Below are positions 8,685 to 14,541 of a stretch of 27,346 nt of DNA, piece after piece. Source of the DNA: Sphingobium sp. (GTDB lineage: Bacteria > Pseudomonadota > Alphaproteobacteria > Sphingomonadales > Sphingomonadaceae); NCBI GenBank assembly GCA_017745115.1, contig JAGIAA010000039.1, positions 1-27,346 on the forward strand, written 5' to 3'. Each line of letters begins with the position of its first letter. Position 1 is the first letter of the stretch. The notes beneath the pieces are model-generated. The model did not search any database, had not been told where the DNA came from, and saw nothing but the letters and a program-made list of their open reading frames with translations. The translations under genes and the position numbers were made by a program.

Positions 8685-9314
8685 TCAGGCCATGTAGGGC
8701 TTGGTGCCGGGATAGGGTTCGAACCCCGCATAATCCTGGTCGTAATAGCCAAAGGGCGGCGCCCAGACGTGGTTGTCCTCCACACCGAGCAGCTTCCAGC
8801 CCAGATTCTCGTGATTGCCGCCATATTTGGGCAGGGCGATGAGGCCGACGATGGTCAGCCGGCGCACGGCGAGGAAGAACGGCGTCTCCTCGACCTCGCG
8901 CAGCCAGGCGATTTGCACAGGCTCGCTCGCCGCGGAGAAGGGCTTTCCGCTGCCCAGCCGCTTGGCATAAGCCGCCTGGAAATCGGCCAGTCCCTTGCGG
9001 AAGGCCGGCAACTGCGCCGCGAAGAAACTGCCGAGCGCATTGTCGATGAAATAGATGACCTTCGCGTCCCGCGCGCCGGGCGTCTCGCCCCCAGGCACGA
9101 TCAGATTCGAAATGGCGTCGACCTCGGCGGCCTCGGCGGCGGTCAGCGTCTTGATCGTCGTCGGACCGGCCGACATGTCCATATTATGACCGGCGTGATC
9201 CGCTTGTTCGGCCGCCGCCGCGATCTGCGGCCAGTTCAACGTGATCCAGGCCACGCTGGCAAGGTTGCCGACGGCGGTCAGGAACTGGCGACGCGAAGGA
9301 ATTTGTTCTGCCAT
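8685..9314 (-). CDS. Gluconate 2-dehydrogenase subunit 3-like protein (Tat-exported small subunit)
   Basis: 209 residues from the ATG at 9314, chosen because GGAG stands upstream and the N-terminus then begins MAEQIPSRRQFLTAVG, a classical twin-arginine Tat signal (Arg8-Arg9) with a hydrophobic segment to about residue 35. A His/Met-rich stretch (HAGHNMDMSAG, 40-50) follows. The family signature TPGARDAKVIYFID is at 78-91, and the C-terminal PFGYYDQDYAGFEPYPG segment is aromatic. In related dehydrogenases this subunit carries the FAD subunit across the membrane by the hitch-hiker route. It is first in a two-gene operon with the GMC subunit. Candidate operator site B lies 59-78 bases upstream of the start. 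Confidence 0.9.
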   Translation of the reverse strand: MAEQIPSRRQFLTAVGNLASVAWITLNWPQIAAAAEQADHAGHNMDMSAGPTTIKTLTAAEAAEVDAISNLIVPGGETPGARDAKVIYFIDNALGSFFAAQLPAFRKGLADFQAAYAKRLGSGKPFSAASEPVQIAWLREVEETPFFLAVRRLTIVGLIALPKYGGNHENLGWKLLGVEDNHVWAPPFGYYDQDYAGFEPYPGTKPYMA

Positions 9315-9856
9315 AGCTACTCCGAATCCGGCCCGAATACGGGCGATTTCAGCGTCGCAAGACACGGCGAGGAATACGGCAAACTGCGCATTGACGGGGA
9401 GGGTTAGGCGCGAAGAAAGGGCCGGTAGCCCCCAGCGGCAACGGTAGGCATTTCTTAAATATTGGCCGGCCGGGATTTCGCCGGAACATACCGCAAGGCG
9501 CCCAGCTTTCTTTAGGATCCATGCGATTCAGCGGCGCCGGCGGTCCGGCGGAAAGAAATTCAGAGAAGATATATTATTTCAATCGGTTGGGAGCGTTGAA
9601 GGCGCTCACAGCGAGCCTTTGATGAGCGTCGGTCTAGGGCCGGATGCAAATTGTCACGCTGTGTTGCAGCATCGAAAAATGGCTGTTTTCTGCGGTGCAG
9701 CGACGATTGTCACTTGTAGATACCCTTGGCCGCGCCTAAGTGCGCCGCCAAGCGCGGATGAGAACGCTGACAGGTCTGGCTCGAGCGATCGGGATGCAAA
9801 CCTGATGTCAGGACCAGAACCACTCAGATCCGAAATCAAGTTCCAGGAGAAGCCCT
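9315..9856. other. Intergenic region between divergent GMC operon and UrcA gene
   Basis: About 540 bases with no credible gene. It must hold the promoters of the minus-strand GMC operon and the plus-strand UrcA gene. It contains operator candidate site B (9373-9392), an AT-rich patch around 9565-9580, and a direct repeat ATTGTCAC at 9650-9657 and 9706-9713 of unknown meaning. No clear sigma-70 promoter could be fixed. Confidence 0.6.
9373..9392. promoter_or_regulatory. Palindromic operator candidate AATACG-N8-CGCATT (site B)
   Basis: This has the same layout as the perfect sites at 4527-4546 and 17409-17428: 6-base arms separated by 8 bases, with a single mismatch (CGCATT instead of CGTATT). 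It sits 59 bases upstream of the GMC small-subunit start, a suitable place for an activator site. It is weaker evidence than the two perfect copies. Confidence 0.45.
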
Positions 9857-10168
9857 ATGAAGATTGTCAGCACCGCAATCATCGCCGTTGCCCTGGTCGC
9901 CGGTTCGACCGGTGCCTTTGCGAAAGACCGTGAAAATGTTGCCGTTCGCGTTTCGACCGCCGGCGTCGATTTCAGCGATCCGGCCAGCGTCGCGAAGTTC
10001 CGCGCGCGTGTCGCCAAGGCGGCCGAAGCGACCTGCAATCCCGGCGACCGCATCGGCGCCGACATGTCGCCCGATTTCGCGTGCCGCAAGTCGATGGCCA
10101 AGGTCACCGAAGTGCGCATCGCGCAGCTCAGCGGCAAGTCGGATTCGCGGATGGCGAACGTCGACTGA
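9857..10168 (+). CDS. UrcA-family exported protein
   Basis: A 103-residue protein with a clear Sec signal peptide (MKIVSTAIIAVALVAGSTGAFA, cleavage after Ala22). The mature part has the UrcA-family pattern: V-R-V-STAGVDFSDPASVAKFRARVAKAAEATC, then a second Cys in FACRKS, consistent with one disulphide (Cys56 and Cys75). The family is common in sphingomonads and has no known biochemical role. AGGAG precedes the ATG at a good distance. It is a single-gene unit closed by a strong terminator, and it separates the GMC operon from the long receptor/oxidase operon. Confidence 0.85.
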   Translation: MKIVSTAIIAVALVAGSTGAFAKDRENVAVRVSTAGVDFSDPASVAKFRARVAKAAEATCNPGDRIGADMSPDFACRKSMAKVTEVRIAQLSGKSDSRMANVD

Positions 10169-10185
10169 TCTGACCGTTTCCGGTT

Positions 10186-10230
10186 AAAAGGCGCGTCCTC
10201 CCGAAGCGGGAGGGCGCGCCTTTTCTTTTT
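10186..10230. terminator. Strong bidirectional intrinsic terminator
   Basis: A near-perfect 18-bp stem (AAAAGGCGCGTCCTCCCG with its complement, one G-T pair) and loop AAG, followed by TTTTCTTTTT. The A-run at the left foot gives a U-run on the other strand as well. It therefore probably terminates both the UrcA gene and the convergent minus-strand operon ending at 10241. Confidence 0.9.
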
Positions 10231-10240
10231 AAACGGCCGT

Positions 10241-11830
10241 TCAGGCCGCCAATGCCCTTTGATGCAGCCGCTGTATGGCATCGAGGGAAGAGAGCAGGGC
10301 GCCTTCCATCCAGCAGCCATAATAAGAGGCATGCTCGCCCGCGAGGACGATGCGGCCATCCATGGCGACCAGATTTTGGTAGTGCTGGGCGCGGCTCGCC
10401 TCGGTCCAGCTGCCGCAGCAGCCGAGGATCCAGGGCGCCCGGCTCCATGCCCACGAGACTCCGTTCATGAACTCCTTGCGGTATGAATCGGGGTGGAAGA
10501 CCGATCCCTGCGCCAATGCCGCTTCGATGCGCTGCGCGGGAGTCATGCCGCCAAGCTTGAGGCCGCCCGCACCGCTCGCGAAGGCGCCGAGGAGCACCGC
10601 CGGCTTATCCTTGAAGAAGTCGAAATTCGGGTAGGACACCAGCGAGATGTCCTGATCGGTGAAGCTGTGCCCGCCATAGATGGAGGAATCTTCCTCCCAG
10701 AAACGGCGCTTCATTTCGAGGCCGATCTTGACCTGTCCGCTATAGGGAACGGCCTTTATGGCGGCTTTCATCGGCGCGCTCACTTGGGGGTCGATCTGCG
10801 AGAGGATCGAGAGAGGTATGGTGCAGACGCAATAGTCGGCCTTGTCCTCGGTCACCTTGCCGGTCTTGATGTCTTCCCAGGTGACGGTGACGCCGGCGCC
10901 ATCCTGCGCAATTTTCGAAACCTTGGCGTTCAATGTGATCAGGCCGGCCAATTGCTTGGCGAAGCCCTTGCCGATCATGTCCATGCCGCCTTTGGGCTGG
11001 AACATCGTGGTCTGCATCACATAGTTGAAATAGAAGCCCATCTGCGACCAGACCTTGGAGTCCAGCACGTCGCTGAGGCTATTGATCTTTGACGGCGTCG
11101 GCGCACCGCCGACGCCGCCTCCGGGCGCACGGTCATAGCCCCGCGCGCCCGAAGCTGTGAGCCCACTGGTATATTTAAGGTCGCCGTCGAGCAGTCCCCA
11201 CTCGCGCAGGGCGGCGATGAGGCGCTCCTTGTCCTCCTTGCTCACTTGCGCATCGAGCGCCCCTGCGTTCAGCGACTTGGATAGGAGTTCGGAGACGTGG
11301 CCCTTATAGTCGACGGCCAGTTCCTTGTAGCGTTGCGGCTTGCCGCTGAAGGCCTTGGTCTGATGGACGAAGGCGTTGTGGTTCATCTGGATGAACGGCT
11401 CGAGCTCGACGCCGAACGCCTTGCAATAATGCAGGAGCGTGCGGTGGTGATGCGGGATGCGCCATGGCCCGGGATTGAGGTAATTGCCGGGCTGGAACTG
11501 GCAGGTCTGCGTCGCGCCGCCGACTTCCGTGAAGGTGTCGCCGCCGCGGATCGAGTAATTGCGGCCGCCAGGGCGGTTCTGATATTCGAGGACCTTGACC
11601 GTATAGCCCGCCTTGCGCAGTTCATAGGCCGCCAGCATGCCGGCCAGGCCGGCGCCAAGGATCAGCACCTTCGCGCCCTTGCGCGCGCCGGAGAGGACCG
11701 GCGGCCCGCTGAACTGGGTTTCGGCGGCATGGCCGAGCGCGGTCATCGCCTGGTACATGGCGAGCGCGCCGCCCGCCTTGCCGATCATCGTCAGGATCTG
11801 GCGGCGCGAAGGGCCATTTTCCTCGAACAT
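10241..11830 (-). CDS. Flavin amine oxidase, LAAO-like, Tat-exported (copy 3)
   Basis: 529 residues from the ATG at 11830, preferred over an upstream in-frame start because GGGGGA lies just before it and the protein then opens with a Tat motif (SRRQILTMIGKAGG, Arg9-Arg10). FAD motifs are GAGLAG (59-64), Glu82, PGGRNYS and the C-terminal LAGEHASYYGCWMEG, which has Cys where copies 1 and 2 have Gly. Arg124 in GPWRIP and Tyr in VSYPN match the LAAO substrate-carboxylate residues by eye. The sequence is very close to copy 2 (12316-13908) along its whole length, including long identical DNA runs, so the two are tandem duplicates separated by a cytochrome c gene. It is the last gene of the operon, just before the terminator at 10186-10230. 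The role is periplasmic amine or amino-acid oxidation to an imine; the substrate is unknown. Confidence 0.88.
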   Translation of the reverse strand: MFEENGPSRRQILTMIGKAGGALAMYQAMTALGHAAETQFSGPPVLSGARKGAKVLILGAGLAGMLAAYELRKAGYTVKVLEYQNRPGGRNYSIRGGDTFTEVGGATQTCQFQPGNYLNPGPWRIPHHHRTLLHYCKAFGVELEPFIQMNHNAFVHQTKAFSGKPQRYKELAVDYKGHVSELLSKSLNAGALDAQVSKEDKERLIAALREWGLLDGDLKYTSGLTASGARGYDRAPGGGVGGAPTPSKINSLSDVLDSKVWSQMGFYFNYVMQTTMFQPKGGMDMIGKGFAKQLAGLITLNAKVSKIAQDGAGVTVTWEDIKTGKVTEDKADYCVCTIPLSILSQIDPQVSAPMKAAIKAVPYSGQVKIGLEMKRRFWEEDSSIYGGHSFTDQDISLVSYPNFDFFKDKPAVLLGAFASGAGGLKLGGMTPAQRIEAALAQGSVFHPDSYRKEFMNGVSWAWSRAPWILGCCGSWTEASRAQHYQNLVAMDGRIVLAGEHASYYGCWMEGALLSSLDAIQRLHQRALAA

Positions 11831-11853
11831 GTCTCGTCCCCCAAAAGTTAGGC

Positions 11854-11875
11854 GCCGCGCAACTCCCTGCGCGGC
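11854..11875 (-). other. Intra-operon hairpin between cytochrome c and amine oxidase 3
   Basis: A perfect 8-bp stem GCCGCGCA / TGCGCGGC with a 6-base loop in the 49-base gap before amine oxidase 3. No T-run follows. It may stabilise or process the mRNA, or weakly attenuate transcription. Confidence 0.5.
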
Positions 11876-11879
11876 AGGA

Positions 11880-12314
11880 TCAACAGGTGGCGCAATCGCG
11901 CGGTGAAGATTGAATGGTCTTGGCGAGCCGCTGGATGTCCGCTTCGGTGACCGGGTCGGCATAGGCATTGAAGTGGCCGCGCACGTAGGTCGCCACGGCA
12001 GCCATCTGCTTGGGCGTCAATATGTCCGTGAACCAGGGCATCCCACCGCGGCCCTTCAGCAGGATCGTCGGCAGGAAATCCTTGTCTGCTAGATTGGCAT
12101 TGCCGGCGAGAGCCGGAATGTTGGCGCCGGCGCCGCTGGCGCCCTTAGCGTCCGCCATGTGGCAGGCCTGGCAGATGGATTCGTAGACATCCTTGCCTTC
12201 GCTCGACACTTGGGCGCCACCGCCTCCTCCGGAGGTGTCCTGGGCCCGCGAGGCAACGGAACCGACGAGCATGACCGCGGCCAGCATCAGAGGCGCAATT
12301 GGTTTCACGGTCAT
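11880..12314 (-). CDS. Exported monohaem cytochrome c between amine oxidases 2 and 3
   Basis: 144 residues. The start at 12314 is chosen because the ATG follows the amine oxidase 2 TGA by one base and begins a signal peptide (MTVKPIAPLMLAAVMLVGSVASRAQ). The haem motif is CQACH (Cys48, Cys51, His52), the probable Met ligand is Met92 in GMP, and the C-terminal helix is TPKQMAAVATYVRGHF. It is clearly related to the cytochrome at 6280-6708. A Gly-rich linker lies at 29-33. The C-terminus ends CATC (Cys141, Cys144), a pair absent from the other cytochrome that could form a disulphide. Its position between two oxidase genes suggests it is the shared periplasmic electron acceptor. Confidence 0.9.
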   Translation of the reverse strand: MTVKPIAPLMLAAVMLVGSVASRAQDTSGGGGGAQVSSEGKDVYESICQACHMADAKGASGAGANIPALAGNANLADKDFLPTILLKGRGGMPWFTDILTPKQMAAVATYVRGHFNAYADPVTEADIQRLAKTIQSSPRDCATC

Positions 12315-12315
12315 A

Positions 12316-13908
12316 TCAGGCCGCCACGGCGCGCTGATGGAGGCGCGCGATGGCGTCGAGCGAGGAGAGCAGGGCGCCCTCCATCCAGCCGCCATAATAA
12401 GAGGCATGCTCGCCGGCGAGGACGATCCGGCCATCCATTGCTACGAGATTCTGGTAGTGCCTGCTGCGGCTGTCGTCCGTCCAGCGCGACGAACAGCCCA
12501 GGATCCAGGGCAGCCGGCTCCAGGCGACTGCTGTGCCGTTCATGAACTCCCGGCGATATTCCTCGGGGTGGAACACCGCGCCCTGCGTGAGCGCCGCCTC
12601 GACACGCTGTGCCGGTGTCATGCCGCTCAGCTGCAGCGGGCCGGCGCCGCCATTGGCAAATGCGCCGAGGATCACGGCCGGGCCGTCCTTGTGCATATTG
12701 TGGTTGGGATAGGAGATCAGGCCGATCGGCTGGTCGGTGAAACTGTGGCCGCCATAGATCGAGTATTTCTCCTCCCAGAAGCGACTGCGCATCTCGAGGC
12801 CGATCTTGACCGAGGGGCCGTAGGGCACCGCCTTCATCGCCGCCTGGAGCGCAGGGCCGACTTGCACTTCGAGCTGGCTGAGGACAGGAAGGGGAATGGT
12901 GCAGAGGCAATAATCGGCCTGGCTCTGCCCTGCCTTACCGCTCGGAATGTCCTCCCAATAGGCCGTCACCCCGCTGGCGCTCTGCGTGAGCCTCGTCACT
13001 TTGGTGTTGAGACGAACGACATTGCCGACTTGCTTGAAGAAGGCCTTGCCGATCATGTCCATGCCGCCCTTGGGCTGGAACATGGTAGTCTGCATCAGAT
13101 AATTGAAAAAGAACCCCATCTGCGTCCACACGCCTGAGTCCAGAACGTCGGACAGGCCATTGATCTTCGACGGGGTGGGAGCGCCGTTGACGCCGCCGCC
13201 GGGCGCGCGGTCGTAACCGCGCTGGCCAGACACAGGCAGGCCGCTCACATAGCTCAGGTCCTTGTCGAGAACGCCCCAGTCGCGCAACGCGTCGATAAGG
13301 CGCTCCTTGTCCTCCTTGGAGATGGCCTGGTCGAGCTGACCGGCATTGAGCGACTTGCCGAGCAACTCGCTGACATGGCCTCTGAAATCAACGGCCAGCT
13401 CCTTGTAGCGCTGCGGCTTTCCGCCAAAGGCCTTGCTGTTGTGAACGAAGGCATTGTGGTTGAGCTGAATGAATGGCTCCAGCTCGACGCCGAAGAGCTT
13501 GCAATAGTGCAGCAGTGACCGGTGATGGTGCGGGATGCGCCACGGGCCGGGATTGAGATAGTTGCCAGGAGCAAAGCCGCAGGTCTGCGTTGCGCCGCCG
13601 ACCTCGACGATCTTGTCGCCGCCGCGCACCGAATAGTTTCGGCCGCCTGGGCGGTCCTGATATTCCAGCAGCTGGACATTGTAACCGGCCTTCTGCAGCT
13701 CATAGGCGGCAACCAGCCCGGCTAGTCCCGCGCCGAGGATCAGGACGCGCTTGCCCTTCGGTGCGCCAGTCAGCCTCGGCGGCGCTGTGAACTGTGACTC
13801 GGCGGCATGGCCAAGCGCCGTCATGGCCTGATACATCGCGACGGCGCCGCCGGCCTTGCCGATCATGGCCAGCAAGTCACGTCGTGTCGGCGGATTTTCC
13901 AGCGTCAT
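12316..13908 (-). CDS. Flavin amine oxidase, LAAO-like, Tat-exported (copy 2)
   Basis: A 530-residue flavin amine oxidase with a Tat signal (TRRDLLAMIGKAGG, Arg9-Arg10). FAD motifs are GAGLAG (59-64), Glu82, PGGRNYS and LAGEHASYYGGWMEG from 497. The segment NPGPWRIPHHHRSLLHYC (Arg124) and the later FWEEKYSIYGGHSFTD...ISYPNHN stretch (Tyr400) closely resemble L-amino acid oxidase, suggesting a substrate with a carboxylate next to the amine. Cys472 in the ILGC motif lies near the flavin by alignment. The stop is one base before the cytochrome c start, so the two should be co-translated. The upstream neighbour is an exported RidA, fitting removal of the imine product. The product should act as a folded FAD enzyme in the periplasm. 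Confidence 0.9.
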   Translation of the reverse strand: MTLENPPTRRDLLAMIGKAGGAVAMYQAMTALGHAAESQFTAPPRLTGAPKGKRVLILGAGLAGLVAAYELQKAGYNVQLLEYQDRPGGRNYSVRGGDKIVEVGGATQTCGFAPGNYLNPGPWRIPHHHRSLLHYCKLFGVELEPFIQLNHNAFVHNSKAFGGKPQRYKELAVDFRGHVSELLGKSLNAGQLDQAISKEDKERLIDALRDWGVLDKDLSYVSGLPVSGQRGYDRAPGGGVNGAPTPSKINGLSDVLDSGVWTQMGFFFNYLMQTTMFQPKGGMDMIGKAFFKQVGNVVRLNTKVTRLTQSASGVTAYWEDIPSGKAGQSQADYCLCTIPLPVLSQLEVQVGPALQAAMKAVPYGPSVKIGLEMRSRFWEEKYSIYGGHSFTDQPIGLISYPNHNMHKDGPAVILGAFANGGAGPLQLSGMTPAQRVEAALTQGAVFHPEEYRREFMNGTAVAWSRLPWILGCSSRWTDDSRSRHYQNLVAMDGRIVLAGEHASYYGGWMEGALLSSLDAIARLHQRAVAA

Positions 13909-13944
13909 GAACGCACCATTTCCATCGCTCGATTCAAGGGGTCC

Positions 13945-13968
13945 GGGGCGCCACGCAATTGGCGCCCC
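13945..13968 (-). other. Intra-operon hairpin between RidA 1 and amine oxidase 2
   Basis: A perfect 8-bp GC-only stem GGGGCGCC / GGCGCCCC with an 8-base loop inside the 68-base gap between the RidA stop and the oxidase start. No U-tract follows. It could act as an mRNA stabiliser, processing site or partial attenuator. Confidence 0.55.
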
Positions 13969-13976
13969 AGGTCCGT

Positions 13977-14477
13977 TCAGGGCGCCTTGGCAACCATCGC
14001 CTCGATCTCGACGAAGGTCGTGGGCCGGCCGAGCGCGGCGACCTGGACGGTGGACCGGGCCGGGCGGTTGGGTTGCTCGGGCGTGCCGAAGAAGGTTTTG
14101 AACACGTCGTTCATGCCGGCCGAGTCCATGCGACCGCCGGGCGTTGGCGCGACGAGAAAGACATTCATCTTGACGATGTCACCCATGCCCAAGCCCATGC
14201 CCTCGAGCGTGGCCTTAATCTTGGTAAGGATGCTTTTGGTCTGGGTCGCCGTGTCCCCGAACTCATCCGGCTTGGCTGGGTCGACGGGCGAGGCCGTGCT
14301 GCCGGAAAGCATGACGATGCGGCTGCCCGCTGGGATGTCGACGGAGCTGGAGATGACGGCGGTCGGGCTTGCGACGACGCGCGTGATGGCTGGCTTGGGT
14401 TTTGCTGGCGTGGCGGCCTGACTGGCAATAGCCATCATGGCGGTGGCCACAACGGCGGTGATCGGCTTCAAGGTCAT
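13977..14477 (-). CDS. Exported RidA-family (imine/enamine deaminase) protein 1
   Basis: 166 residues from the ATG at 14477, chosen for the GAGGAG upstream and because it opens with a signal peptide (MTLKPITAVVATAMMAIASQAA). The RidA/YjgF fold follows from about residue 33. VMLSGSTASPVDP is the first conserved strand, and PARSTVQVAAL supplies Arg141, the equivalent of the carboxylate-binding Arg105 of E. coli RidA. FVEIEA supplies the acidic residue Glu157. RidA proteins form trimers and hydrolyse imines and enamines to carbonyl plus ammonia. Most are cytosolic; an exported form next to Tat-exported oxidases suggests it acts on their imine product in the periplasm. It lies between the TonB receptor and amine oxidase 2 in the same operon. 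Confidence 0.88.
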   Translation of the reverse strand: MTLKPITAVVATAMMAIASQAATPAKPKPAITRVVASPTAVISSSVDIPAGSRIVMLSGSTASPVDPAKPDEFGDTATQTKSILTKIKATLEGMGLGMGDIVKMNVFLVAPTPGGRMDSAGMNDVFKTFFGTPEQPNRPARSTVQVAALGRPTTFVEIEAMVAKAP

Positions 14478-14509
14478 GGATCCTGCTCCTCGCTGGACTG
14501 GTTTCGCGG

Positions 14510-14537
14510 CGAAGCGGCCGGCGAACCGGCCGCTTCG
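14510..14537 (-). other. Intra-operon hairpin between TonB receptor and RidA 1
   Basis: A perfect 12-bp stem CGAAGCGGCCGG / CCGGCCGCTTCG, which on the transcribed (minus-sense) RNA has a UUCG tetraloop. It begins 4 bases after the receptor stop codon and no U-run follows. It could protect the receptor mRNA 3' end or reduce transcription into the downstream genes. Confidence 0.65.
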
Positions 14538-14541
14538 GAGT

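Noticed and set aside
7023..9314. Choline dehydrogenase or cholesterol oxidase assignment for the GMC protein
   Set aside because: The Cys-rich segment and the adjacent gluconate dehydrogenase subunit 3-like gene point to the sugar/polyol dehydrogenase type.
9650..9713. Direct repeat ATTGTCAC in the region before the UrcA gene
   Set aside because: Eight bases repeated twice in 540 bases is weak, and no regulator or promoter context explains it.
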